From the NCBI GenBank assembly GCA_038501625.1, contig JAZAYU010000170.1, positions 620,001-684,000 on the forward strand: DNA of 64,000 nt, written 5' to 3'. This stretch comes from Corbicula japonica. Taxonomy: Eukaryota > Mollusca > Bivalvia > Venerida > Cyrenidae. The position numbers were made by a program, and so were the translations under genes. Under the pieces are notes generated by a model that saw only the letters and a list, made by a program, of their open reading frames with translations, ran no database searches and was not told the DNA's origin. Below, piece after piece: positions 20,272-30,846 of this stretch. How positions within the stretch are numbered: the first letter of the stretch is position 1; the number at the start of each line of letters is the position of its first letter.

Positions 20272-20804
20272 TTCACTTTAGCTATTGCCGAACTTTCCCG
20301 TTTCCTTTTCACTGGGCTACCGGGAGGCGGAGGGATGTTTCCTTCTCCCGTCTGGTCTCGTCGAGAAGTCGTCAGCAGACTAAGGGGAACGTTAATGTCT
20401 TCCAGCAAAAGGTTAAACTGCTCCAAGCCCGCTGGGCGAAAATCCTTGTAATCTTTCAACTGTACTCTGACCAGATCGACGATGTTAGATTTCGGTATTT
20501 TCTCGCCAGCAATGATCACTTCTCCTATCTCGTTCCAACTCAGGTGGGGCACAATATACGCTAATAATGCTCGTGCTCTACCTTGCAAAGTTCTAGGAAA
20601 CGACCTGAGTAGCTTTTCGATGTTTTCAGAAACCTTGGCGTCAGATGTCTCTTCTGTTCCTTCAGGCTTTAAGGGCGTTGTTTGCCCCGAAGGAATCACT
20701 TCCTGTGTCGCCGTTTTCTGCCCTTTCACGTTATTCGAGTCCTCTTGACTGGATGACAGAAGTCTTTGATATCTGTCGTAAGGCAGCAAGACCATTTTCT
20801 GCAT
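20256..20804 (-). CDS. Conserved Polinton protein, 182 aa, structural role suspected
   Basis: The amino end MxxMVLLPYDRYQRLL is followed by a polar linker and then a helical domain (about residues 60-145) with the features SFPRTLQGRARALLAYI, LSWNEIGEVII and SNIVDLVRVQLKD. The tail is Pro-rich and basic (PPPPGSPVKRKR), possibly a nuclear localisation signal. I have seen this protein type repeatedly next to Polinton integrases and capsid genes in invertebrates; its biochemical function is not known to me. The intact frame overlaps the integrase start by 16 bp. Confidence 0.75.
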   Translation of the reverse strand: MQKMVLLPYDRYQRLLSSSQEDSNNVKGQKTATQEVIPSGQTTPLKPEGTEETSDAKVSENIEKLLRSFPRTLQGRARALLAYIVPHLSWNEIGEVIIAGEKIPKSNIVDLVRVQLKDYKDFRPAGLEQFNLLLEDINVPLSLLTTSRRDQTGEGNIPPPPGSPVKRKRESSAIAKVKWLKL

Positions 20805-20862
20805 GTTTACGCTATCTCAATCAAGGATCGTATGGGCAACACTTCTGAATACACAACACTTT

Positions 20863-21504
20863 TTATTTGGGTCGATACACGACGGTGTCTTCTCCAGGAA
20901 ACACTTTACTTCTCACCCGATGCTCTTCCAACGCGGAAGGAGAGAAATCCAGGACCAAATAACCATAAGGATCTTGCGTGGCGTCTTTATAAGCCTCCAT
21001 GAGAAACAAGCTTTTTCCCAAGAAAGCCTGTCTTGCCAAGCATTGCAACTGAGACACGTCTCTCGGATTTTTCATCAACACTAACACGTGTGTATTTAAG
21101 TTGATCGTGCGACTGTGTCTTCCTTTGCAGTATAGATTCTGGTTCAAGTACATTATGCTCAGATGACGATGGTGCATTCCCTTAACGAATAAATTCTCCA
21201 TTTCCGGCGATGACGTCACACTTCCCATCAAATCGTCTAACGCCACAAGATTGCATACTTTGTCATCAGAAAGGGCATTGAGGTCGGTCTCCGTGGGTAA
21301 CCCGTGATGAAAAGTGATAAACGGAAGCTCCCTTTCCATCACTTCGAACAAAGGTTGATATATACCGTAGCAATATAAAACTCTTTCTGGCGGACTATTA
21401 AACATCTCCTCTTTGTGTCGCAATAATCTATACACCCAGGTTGTTTTACCACTACAAGTAGCTCCAGTCACAGAAATAGACGTACATTCTGGGAAGGGAT
21501 ACAT
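20863..21504 (-). CDS. ATP: FtsK/HerA-type packaging ATPase (Polinton ATP), 213 aa
   Basis: Drives genome packaging into capsids in the related virus lineage (A32-like). Walker A is GATCSGKT at residues 14-21 and Walker B is LVALDD ending at residues 90-91. A conserved IMYLNQNLY segment with the sensor Asn/Gln follows around residues 115-125. The length is typical for Polinton ATPases. It lies between the conserved 182-aa protein and the polymerase, 46 bp from the polymerase stop. The frame is intact in copy 1 despite the dead polymerase beside it. Confidence 0.93.
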   Translation of the reverse strand: MYPFPECTSISVTGATCSGKTTWVYRLLRHKEEMFNSPPERVLYCYGIYQPLFEVMERELPFITFHHGLPTETDLNALSDDKVCNLVALDDLMGSVTSSPEMENLFVKGMHHRHLSIMYLNQNLYCKGRHSRTINLNTHVLVLMKNPRDVSQLQCLARQAFLGKSLFLMEAYKDATQDPYGYLVLDFSPSALEEHRVRSKVFPGEDTVVYRPK

Positions 21505-21550
21505 CTTGACAAATGACGAAACAATCGCAATGTATCAATCTTTATACGCT

Positions 21551-22186
21551 TCAATCTTCGAAATTGTTCGCCAGCATTTCAATGAGATCATGGTCAGAAA
21601 TGATTTCATCCTCGTCTTCTTCCTGCTGATGTTTCACAGGACACAAAGTTATGTCTAGAGGATCTGTGTGAATGCCGTCCTTTAGGACCTTTCTCTTACA
21701 ATAAAAGTATGAAAAGCCTCTTCTCTCTTGCGTGTATGTAAACACCGCGTTGTTTCTCACTCTGAATCCGCGGTTATGACCACTTTGAGCAATTCCGGTT
21801 CTCAACACCTGACGAAACGCTGTCATCGGTGCCTTCACGGACCTCTTGCTTATTCCTTTGGAACTGAACTTAAATTCCCGAGTCTGACGAGACTTCTGAA
21901 GCCTTTTCCTGGGTTTTAACTTTTTAGCTCGAGTCAGTAGGCGGCTTGCGGCAATATTACGGCTGGACGGATTTAAGAATCTTGTCTTCCGTACGATATA
22001 GGTTTTGCTACAAAGCCCAATCATTTCGTCACCTTGGTATTCTAACTTGAAAAGCCCCGGAGTTCTTTTGTCATAACTGGTGTGTTTTGAACAGCAGGTG
22101 CGTAGAAACCAATGGTGCTCAGCATCCGCTTCTACGTCCGTATCGGTGCAGAACCCTTTTAGCCCTTGTTTATACTTTTCTCGCAT
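21551..22186 (-). pseudogene. POLB carboxyl-terminal remnant after the deletion
   Basis: This 211-codon frame carries the polymerase end (words DKRTPGLFKLEYQGDEMIGLCSKTY and GFRVRNNAVFTYTQ) and a final acidic stretch. It begins in a different frame from the preceding segment, whose frame runs on only to a stop at 22159. The few overlapping bases leave no room for palm motifs B and C, so they are deleted, not frameshifted away. Confidence 0.85.
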
Positions 22187-22425
22187 GTCGGGTTTGTGGC
22201 AAGAAGAATTTGTTTCGCTCTCATGCCACCGACGAGCAGTTTTCTGGGAGCTTTGGAAAGATTGTATTTTCTGACGTGATCCTGCATATGGTCACCTATG
22301 ACATCATACGGAATGTCTGTGGTGCAGAAGAGTGGCGACATCTCTCGAAAATACTCGTAGGGCGTCAGCAAAGGGTGTTGGAAATAGGACGGCCATTCAT
22401 CCGGAACTTCAATATCTACTTCCAC

Positions 22426-22428
22426 CTA
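22426..22428 (-). other. In-frame TAG stop in POLB
   Basis: The polymerase frame continues directly on the downstream side (VEVDIEVPDEW), so this is a point nonsense mutation and not the natural end. Confidence 0.9.
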
Positions 22429-25400
22429 TCCAAAAAGTTGGTCGTTCATTACGCCCGTTAGAATGCTGTTTTCATCAATTTTGCCCTTGTGATTTCGAAA
22501 GAAACCCGGGCGCATGGAATCGATGAAGTCGTAGATAGTCGGGTTGCGTTTACAATAGAATCTGAACTGACATTCCCACATCTCTACCACCTCGTTTTCT
22601 CTTTTCAAGGAGGCCGTGATTTCCAGAGTTTTCTTGTATTTTTCCGCTCTTTTTTCTCTCCACTTCTCATCTTTGATATTTTTCGTCAGATAGCAGAGAT
22701 GCCCGTGCCAATAACATCCGTGAAATTGGAATACCGTAGGTTTGTCATTCCTGTTCTTTGCTGGTGAGTACCCATCTACTAGGTATTTCCCGACCCTGAC
22801 TTCTCTGCCAGAATTCAATTTGTGCTCGATGTCGATACCCAGAGTATGTTTCAGCCACTCCATCCAATAATAGGCCGACATGTATTTGTCTCTCAACTCA
22901 GGTCTGAAGTCATTGTCACCCCGACGACGAACGAAAGGACCAACCGGCATGTCTTTACCGATGGACTGCAGATATAGAGCATTGGCGTCGAACCCGAGAA
23001 TGGCGCCACACTTTTTCTGGCCTCGTATAAGAGTTTGTCCGGCGCAGTGATGACGTGTAAAGATAATGCTTGGACCTCCCACAATGTTTTGCTTGATGGT
23101 TTGATAGAGATCACTGTTCTGGCGATCAAACAGCGCAAAGGTGACGTTTTGCTTTTTAGCCGTTCGAAATAACAGCTGTCTGGCGATACCCGGTACAGAG
23201 ATGGCCGTTTTGAAAATATCGATGCCTTTGTCAAAGTAAAATGTTTGGAATCGTAGCACGGCTTCTACAAACGGCACAACATCCAGATTGTTGTACCATA
23301 TCAAAAACTCTCGAAACGTGGTCATTGCACGATCTTTCCATACTTTCTGACAATACTGGTACTCATCTACACTGATATTTTTCCCTTTTAAGTGACTATA
23401 GAAGGCATCGTGCGGAGGCAAGCTGGTGTGCTCGAGCTTGTCTACTTTGTCCAACCATTCGTAGGGGAAATAACCTTTTTGTTCTTCTACATGATAAGCT
23501 TTCAGAAAGCCGGCGTAAGACGAACCCGCTGCCAGAAATTGAGACATGTCGAGAAATTTTAACTGGTCTGTGGAGATGCAAGCATATGAGTTGTTCTTCT
23601 TGATGACAAAGTTATCGATATTCTCGTGCATGTTCAGGTGCTTGGCTAAGCAACGCTTGATTAAATTTAGGTCGTATTTGGCCGAGTTAAAGCCTAGCAC
23701 CGGTACCTGACACATATATGCCTCCATCTCTCCGTAGACTTTGCATAGCGGATGCCTCGGTTTTCTGTCTGGCTCACCCTCAGGCGCCTCGTCCCAGACA
23801 ATATTTTCACAGCCTTCATCTTCTATCTCCCATGCCTCGTTATCATCCGCATCGATCTTTTTTTCGATGGCTTTTAACACCCATCCCCATTTTTCTTCCG
23901 CTAGTTCAAACACCCGCTCGGCAATGGTTGACATTGTAGATACCATGCGTTTCACCAGTCGGTCTTGGTCTGGTTCCACGATGCATAGAGGCTCTGTGTG
24001 ACCCTGAATGTTGCTACAAATGGACACGCTGATGGGCACGTGTTTGTGAGACCACTCAAGAAACTGGGTGGGTTGATCCTGGATTTTTTCTAACACGGCT
24101 TCTAAGTCGTAGCATATGAACCATGGAAAGAGGCGTTCCTGTTCCGGAACATCGATACCGAAATCGCTCAGCCGATCAAAAATGGTGTCTTGAGCTTGAT
24201 GAAAACCCCCCGGGTAGACGTATTGCGTCTTGTTGCTACAGATTCGCTGATGACGATGAAGATCACTTGGCTGTTTAAAGTGTCGATCGCATGTTAGGCA
24301 CTGGTATTTCTGAGCGTACATTTTGAAGTCTCTGATGAAGGACAGATGGTTTTCGTGAAGATTTAGGTACATGGTGGAATCATGTTGCCCTCGGGATTTG
24401 TAAATCGATCTTGCGAAACCGTCTTCCTGTAAACTATATACTTCCATGTTGACTTGGAAGCGGGTTTCGAACTCTGGGAAGTCTTCAATAGCTAGCCCCT
24501 CGAACGTGTCGACAGGGTCTTGACTCCACTGCCTATAAAATTCTTTGGCTGGTCCGTCAATGCAACGTATTTCGTGACCACGATGCAAAGCTAGGCATCG
24601 AAATGCGCAAAGGTTGTCCTTGTAGATCTTGCCATTTTGTTGATTTTTTACTAAAGGATATACGCTATCCTTTCGCAGCAAGAAGTCGGGAAGGTAACCG
24701 TAACCGAGAGGATAGTAGGTGCTGTACACGGTGAAATGAACGTTAGTGACAAGAACAGGGATCCATTTGGTATCCGGTCTGTTTCTTAACAGCTCTGTCA
24801 TGATGTCTTTCTGTTGCAATTGGAGACGGAGACGTTCAAAGTCCGTTCTTTTAGATATATACAATGGTCGTTCTAATACACCGTTGTTGTTATAGGGTAC
24901 GAAATAGCGATATTGACCTGTCTCCCTGTTTTGCAAGATGACCCCGAACACAACGTTAAGTCTGAAGGCCCTTTGTTGTTCTTGGTAGATATCGTTCGCG
25001 TATCCCATCAGCTGATTCATGCTGACATCGTTTGTCAGTGGAAAATTGTAGACAGATTGTACGGGACCCCGGCGGTGATTCTGTAGAATGATGGGAGCAT
25101 TGGCTTCGTAAACCTGGCGTAAATCCTCATCATCATCTTGCCACGGAGGAAGCTCGTTTCGTCCCCAAGGCTGCTGCTGCAAAGCTCCTCCGGACTGATC
25201 GTAATGTTCCCTCATACCGTGCAGGTACAAATCGTGTCTGTTTTCGAAAGTTTCACTACAGCGCCGACATCTATATTGTGACGATGATGCTGTTGTTGGT
25301 ATGTTTCTTTCTTCTGTTTTCGTTGACGCTGTCGATGACGACGATATTCCTGACGTTCTCTTTACAGGTTGTTTGTCATGCCACTGCAAATGACGTCTGA

Positions 25401-25650
25401 GCCCATAGGCTGACGCGCACCTTTTCTGGCATTTCTGGCAGACGTGTTCTGACCCAACACATGTCTTTTCGTGTCTGTTCTTGTCACTGTTTTTCTTGAA
25501 AATGGTCTTGCATTGTGTACAAGTGTAAGTAACACCGTCGTGTTCAGAGCGCACGTGAGCGTTGAGGTGTTTTTTGCGTTGATACGTTCTGCTGCACTTG
25601 TGGCAATGGTATCTGGTCGGCATTTTACAGATAAAATCATCCTTCTCATT

Positions 25651-25844
25651 CTGAAATCAGATATAATTTACTTTTTATGAAATGCTATCTAGTTAAAATG
25701 AAGCACATAATCAATCAGTTATTTATTTGATTAAGATAGATTCAGTCGTTTGAATAATCACTTAAAAACAAGTATGCAATGGAAGAAATCGCGTGAAAAC
25801 ATACGAATGAAAAATAAGGTATAATACATGTTGTATTTACTTAC
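25651..25844 (-). other. POLB intron 3 (194 nt)
   Basis: GTAAGT donor and ttcag acceptor on the minus strand; both flanking exons are phase 0. Confidence 0.72.
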
Positions 25845-25904
25845 TGTGTTGGATTCAGTAACATGTTCCTTTGTATCGTTGTTTGCATAACTTGTTGGTT
25901 CAGT
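25845..25904 (-). CDS. POLB exon 3 (60 nt, 20 codons)
   Basis: Bordered by a polypyrimidine acceptor ccttttttag on the minus strand and a perfect GTAAGT donor (25844-25839). It is open in phase 0 and joins in frame to the main exon starting at 25650 (acceptor tatctgatttcag). The encoded linker is polar, with no motif. Confidence 0.75.
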
Positions 25905-26105
25905 CTAAAAAAGGAAAAATAATTTTTTGTAATTTTCTGAAAGAAAATATATATAACAACAACGACAACAACAACAGCAAATCATAAACAGAAGAATTGT
26001 TTTATGTAAGAGTGCTGTGCACATTAACATGTTTGTTTGCCCCTTGATTCGTATCGACATTTAAAAAAACTCCTTAAAACGCTGGAAGCTTTAACTAAAA
26101 CTTAC

Positions 26106-26204
26106 AATGCCATTTAACAAGTCGAGTTGGCGGTGAATCTCTTCATGTTCCTGTAAATCATGTTGATCTTGGAAAAAGGCCTGACACCATTTACACCTGG
26201 CCAT
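26106..26204 (-). CDS. POLB exon 2 encoding an extra C2H2 zinc finger (33 codons)
   Basis: Bordered by a gcattgcag acceptor and a GTAAGT donor on the minus strand. It encodes Cys-x2-Cys...His-x4-His (CKWC...HEEIH), a single C2H2 finger in the same style as the four fingers at the start of the main polymerase exon. The exon begins with ATG, so it could alternatively be the first coding exon, with the upstream exon being leader. Confidence 0.78.
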
Positions 26205-26206
26205 CT

Positions 26207-27636
26207 GCAATGCAAAATGAAAACAATTCAGAAACCTTTCAATTCCAAAAGTAGATGGGGGAAAATAAGGATTCAATGACAGAGTAAAAATTGAATAACA
26301 AAACAAAACATTTAATAAACTGTCTGTTCATCTAGTATTGACTAGTCAGGCATCTTATTCACTTTCTTTTCTAACATAAAATGGTATTTTCACTGAAATT
26401 ATTCACCAATTAATTCTGAAACATTAAATTGACATTCCAAACATTATAGCCCTTGTGATATAAAACAGAACAAAAAAACTTTATTGACCTAAGCATTGCA
26501 GCTCATCGTTCTATCAACGGAAATACAGCTGCATGCATGAAAATTACACATTTGAAACAATTGCAAACACATCAATAGATTAATGTGAGAATGCTTATAC
26601 ATTTATAATAATATAAGCCTTAATGTTATTGAATTCGGTACTTTCAGCGCTTTGATTTGAACATTTAAACTTTGTGTGTAACGCATCAATAAACCACAGG
26701 TAAATTTACAACCGTTGTCATTGAAGCTTGATGTATATGTACATTAACCTCGTGGTTGAAACTAGGCAAGCGTAAATTTGTACATCGATTATACAGAGAA
26801 AAACTTTTTATGTTAGTTTTAAACCTTAAAGTCGGACGTAATATAACGCGTGCAAAACTAAAGATTGCATTAATTCTGGATATATATAAAACTTGAGTTG
26901 TTTCTGTTTAGTAATTCGATGGGAAAAAAGTGTCTTGTTAAGTATGTAACCTTTATACTTTACTGAGATTTAGATTGAACGTGCAAGGATGATAATTTTA
27001 AAACCGCGATAATGGATTCTGATCAGTAACTAAGATTGGATATAATAGTGTCTTGTCATGTAAGAAATCAGTTTTTCAAACTAAAAATCTGTTTAAATGT
27101 CGAGAATTTTAGTTTTGAAAATCATGGTAAGACACGAAAATACTGCCTGGTTTTAGATAAAAAACAACAACACACAAACAACTTAACACACGGAAATAAA
27201 TACGCTTCAAACCAGGTACGTTTTTTTCCCAAATATTTTAAGACATGATTTGACTGCAGAAACATTCATAAATCCTATCCTTAGTACATCTCAAGTTTCT
27301 TTATATTTAGAAACCTCTTAACGAGCTTTTTAAACTATCGCCATTAAAATAACATAAACGTCAACTTGTGAACAGTCAAGCGATATGAGAGACATTCATT
27401 CTTAACCTAGTTAATCTCACCTCTTTACGCATAGCTGAGTAAGTTTTAAAGCAGTTTTAACAGTGTAAATTTGCCAGTGTGTTATTTAAAGAGGTTTTGT
27501 CCTTTCCCAACATTAGATTTTATTTCCATGTTGTTGTTTTTTATTTCTAAAATAACATAAAGATACTATAAATGAAAACATAACTTACTTTAAAAAAAGT
27601 ACTAAAATGAGAAATCAAAGAAATGTTTTCACTTAC
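26207..27636. other. AT-rich stretch, probable POLB intron 1
   Basis: No coding signal on either strand. It is bracketed by the donor of candidate exon 1 and the acceptor of the zinc-finger exon. It is the only large gene-free stretch inside the Polinton. Confidence 0.5.
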
Positions 27637-27759
27637 CTCTGTTTGATTAGACTGATAGAACTGTGTTAAAACTCTTGGCACAATAATGATGTTGGTTTTC
27701 GAAATCCGGTGGTCGAATTTAAAATTCCCAAATGAAGATAAATCCAAGCACAAACACAT
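27637..27759 (-). CDS. Candidate POLB exon 1 (41 codons)
   Basis: Starts with ATG, with an in-frame TAA about 40 nt upstream, and ends at gag/GTAAGT. Open in phase 0, so it would splice in frame to 26204 across a 1,432-nt intron. The peptide begins with MCLCLDLSS and shows no known motif, so this exon is less certain than the two downstream ones. Confidence 0.5.
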
Positions 27760-27974
27760 AGAAATAAATTCCAGATAGTGGTTTTTACAGAGTGTTAGTT
27801 AATTCCGTCGGTATGAGCTAGTGAAATTAGTTTATTTCGACTAGATATTATAAGAGAAGTTAACTAAAGTTCATGTTAGGCGACAAGTAACTTAACGTGT
27901 CTCTTACTGACTTGGCTTTCGTTTGCGCTGGGTTTTATATTATGCCAGAAGAACTGGCGCGTGATTCAAATGTA

Positions 27975-28824
27975 GCAGCTGGTGCGGCAGACGGCGCTCC
28001 GTTTGCGCGGTTCTTTTGAAACGACTCATTCAAGCCATCAGATAAGATTCGATAAATTGGCATGTTTACGACCTATTTCTCATCGAAATCACGGACACCT
28101 GACACTTAAAAGGGCGTCAGTCGCCACAATGCTCATTAATAACCCATTAAGACAGCCTTGCGGTTAGGAACGCCTTTGTTCTCAGGAAACAGCTGTCAAG
28201 ATTAGATTTGACGGATGGCGTTGTTTACGACCTATTTAAGCGATGAATATGATATGAGTATGATAAATAAGCCATTAAGACATTCTTGCGGTTAGGAATG
28301 CTTTTGATGTCCGGAAACGCAATATTACAACTGTCAGATAAGGGATGATGAATGGCGTTATTTACGACCTATTTCTCATCGAAATCACGGACACCTGGCA
28401 CTTATAAGGGCGTCAGTCGCCACAAAGCTCATTAATAACCCATTAAGACATTCTTGCGGTTAGGAATGCTTTTGATGTCCGGAAACGCAATATTACAACT
28501 GTCAGATAAGGGATGATGAATGGCGTTATTTACGACCTATTTCTCATCGAAATCTAGGACACCTGGCACTTATAAGGGCGTCAGTCGCCACAAAGCTCAT
28601 TAATAACCCATTAAGACATTCTTGCGGTTAGGAATGCTTTTGATCTCCGGAAGACGCTAATTGAAGCTGTCAAGATAAGATTTGATGAATGACTTTGTTT
28701 ACGACCTATATTTTCCAGAGGTCACGTACACATGCACTTATAAGATCCAGGTCAAGGTCATGTCCCACTTTCAGGACGGACGCGGACGCGCAAGATATGG
28801 AAATAGCCAGCATACTATACTACT
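27975..28824 (-). repeat. Polinton copy 1 right terminal inverted repeat
   Basis: Reverse complement of the left TIR with the outer 150 bp almost perfect, but about 850 bp long because it carries one more internal subrepeat; two successive blocks at 28260-28440 and 28440-28620 are nearly identical. The inner end contains cagacggcgctccgtttgcg, pairing with the diverged left inner end cgtagacggagcggcgtcc. Confidence 0.92.
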
Positions 28825-28830
28825 AGTGTG
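28825..28830. repeat. 6-bp target duplication, right of Polinton
   Basis: agtgtg, identical to 13534-13539. Confidence 0.95.
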
Positions 28831-28919
28831 TTTGACCTTCAATTTTCTATTCGCTTCCTGGTCGCGTAAACGGATGACAATCACTGATTTCTCTTTTAGT
28901 AGTTGAAATTTTTTTACAA

Positions 28920-29215
28920 AGTACACAACATTTTCTTGTCAGTATCATTGCGCTCACGTGGGAATTTAAAATTATGTTCTTTATCGTTTAGTTAATGTGA
29001 ATTAATGTAAATAGAATTTTAAGGAATTTTTAGGTCAAGCTTTTTTTCTTTACTTTTCTAACGAGTCCTACTCTATGCAAAATAAAGATTCATTAGTAAC
29101 ATTCAATTGTGCAAAGTTTTATTGAACGGCATTTTGCCATTATTGAGATTTTGATAATTTTCTTTTTTTCGATGAACAAAGTTGGGAGGAGTGTGGCAAT
29201 CCCTTAATATTTCTT
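28920..29215 (-). repeat. Right arm of inverted repeat flanking the Polinton
   Basis: Collinear reverse complement of 13505-13200 (for example gtgcaaagttttattgaacggc at 29109). The rest, to about 29545, continues with common bivalve-style repeat words (actcatgatgatgcc) and a direct match of acttaacgttgactata to 13178. Confidence 0.7.
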
Positions 29216-29631
29216 CACGAAACTTTCAAATTATATTGCTTTAGACCACAGGCTCATGATGATGCCAAATTCTTTAGGTCAAGTTCAGATTTGATGGAGT
29301 TATGCCCCTTTTTGTTCTTAAATTTTGACATGAAAACTTAACGTTGACTATAAATTTGCCATTTCTCAATATTTCTTCATTAAACTTTCAAATTTGATTA
29401 CTTATGACAACACGCTCATGATGATGCCGAATTGATTAGGTCGAGGTCACATTTTGTTGAGTTATGACCCTTTTTGAACTTGCATTTTTTCCGACATTGT
29501 ACCAGAGGGCGACACAAGTGTTCAACTGAACACCCATCTAGTCTTCTAAATTGAAAATATAAATATATGTAACGTTTCCTTTTGATAGGTCAAGTACATC
29601 TTTTTTTTCCATCATCTTCAAAGATCCTGAC

Positions 29632-30090
29632 CTAAAGGGTCATTGCTAGCTGATCTGTGTTACTGGCTTTGTCTTCACTCGTCTTAAAACGAAACAGATC
29701 AGCCTGTGCTCTCTTGAGGACCCCCTGGTCGCCTGTCATGGTGTGGCTCTTCTCGGATCCAGACTGGCCATTCATTAAGGTTATCCTTCTGGCGTCCTCC
29801 GAAGAACAAGCCATCTCCACGACTTCCCTGCAAATTGCAGCTCTTCCCTGATCCAGACTGTCCATAGGTGAATATTATGGCTGGCTTCCTCTTGAGAACC
29901 AGCCATCTCCAAGACTTCCCTGCAAATTGCATCATAAACGTCCTGCTGGCTGGCTGATTCTCGGAGAACGGGCACCTTGGCAGTGAAGGCCGGTGAAACC
30001 AGCACCTCTTGGTAACGATCAGTGCCCACGCCTCCACAGCTAGGCTTCTGCCGTACCAACACTGCCAGTCCCAGAACTCTTCAGCTTCTT
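29632..30090 (-). pseudogene. Kinesin motor-domain fragment, internally duplicated
   Basis: Three minus-strand frames together give kinesin-motor features: an SQQDVYDAICREVLEMA helix, an IIFTYGQSGSGKS P-loop and, again, a second copy with NGQSGSEKSHTMTGDQG. A unit of about 110 bp containing the P-loop region is repeated in tandem (29710-29830 and 29830-29940). Kinesins move along microtubules using ATP; this piece has frameshifts between blocks and no remaining motor, so it is a dead, rearranged fragment. A transposed exon copy is the simplest explanation. Confidence 0.55.
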
Positions 30091-30846
30091 CCGGGTAAAT
30101 AGGTCAGAGAAGCTCATGTGATATACCAAAGTTCAATTGCACTAAAATGTTGTCTCGGTGAGTAACATGGTTATAGAATATCGGAGATAATACGAATAAA
30201 TATATACAATATATGAATAAATAACGCATAGAAAGTTTGACTAAAAATAGCATCCCTGCGATAATAGTAATGAAATAATAATACGACTCTTTAAGGTACT
30301 CTCCTTACCGCACTATACATATCATCTGCACATACTCTAACTTGCATGGTCTCTGCAAATGAACCATATTTTTGATAAACTGTGTATGCAAGCATAAAAC
30401 GTGTTTTTTTACTAAATAATAAGCTATAATATATATTGATGGTAGGGATGTCAACCAGATAGGTGGTTTTTTTTGTGTGTGGTACAGGTTAGTGAAATTT
30501 ATAACAAAAAAGTGGCCGAAAATGCCGATGTCATACACAGTTCTATTTGTGTGAACGTCAGATTGATTGAATGAGTTCTTAAAGTAAACAAATCACAGAT
30601 ATAATCGACACAGTATAAAGAATATTGTGAGTGTAATTGAAATATAATATATTACATAACATATTGAATATTATTAATGAAATTTGATGATTTACTTGTC
30701 TGATGCAAGATTTATTTTACAATATAATGGAATTGAATAAGAAAAATAACTTTAAAAAAGTTGTTCATTAATCTGGACATGTTCAGCACACAAAAAACAA
30801 ACTACAGGTTAAAATAACAGCAACTATTGCATTGTTTGAGAAATGC

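Larger units (their letters stand above)
21551..27759 (-). pseudogene. POLB: Protein-primed family B DNA polymerase gene (POLB), spliced, inactivated
   Basis: Replicates the element from protein-primed ends. The proposed gene has four exons: 27759-27637, 26204-26106, 25904-25845 and 25650-21551, all joined in phase 0 with GTAAGT donors. In residue numbers from the Met at 25623: four C2H2 or C2HC fingers at 7-140, a fifth at 442-462, exonuclease motif I (Asp506, Glu508), motif II (Asn646 to Asp651), motif III (Tyr777 to Asp781), polymerase motif A at Asp879 (FDANALYLQSI) and an HGCYWHGH segment near 968-975 like VSR-type nucleases. Two lesions: a TAG at 22426-22428, and a deletion at about 22186-22190 that removes the region for motif B and the motif C acidic pair and shifts the frame. 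The remaining 21551-22186 part encodes the carboxyl domain. Confidence 0.92.
13540..28824. mobile_element. Complete Polinton (Maverick), copy 1, 15,285 bp
   Basis: Both ends are visible: the left starts agtagtatagtatgctgg and the right ends with its exact reverse complement, flanked by the 6-bp duplication agtgtg. Long terminal inverted repeats, a protein-primed family B polymerase, retroviral-like integrase, adenain-like protease, packaging ATPase, major and minor capsid proteins and several small conserved genes are all inside. Rightward genes occupy the left 2 kb, and leftward genes run from 15.86 to 27.76 kb. Capsid, integrase, protease and ATPase frames are open. The polymerase is destroyed and a 913-bp segment present in copy 2 is missing, so this copy is non-autonomous now even though it inserted recently enough to keep most frames intact. 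Confidence 0.97.

Noticed and set aside
23718..24001. Plus-strand frames opposite POLB
   Set aside because: Antisense shadows of the polymerase gene with no motif.
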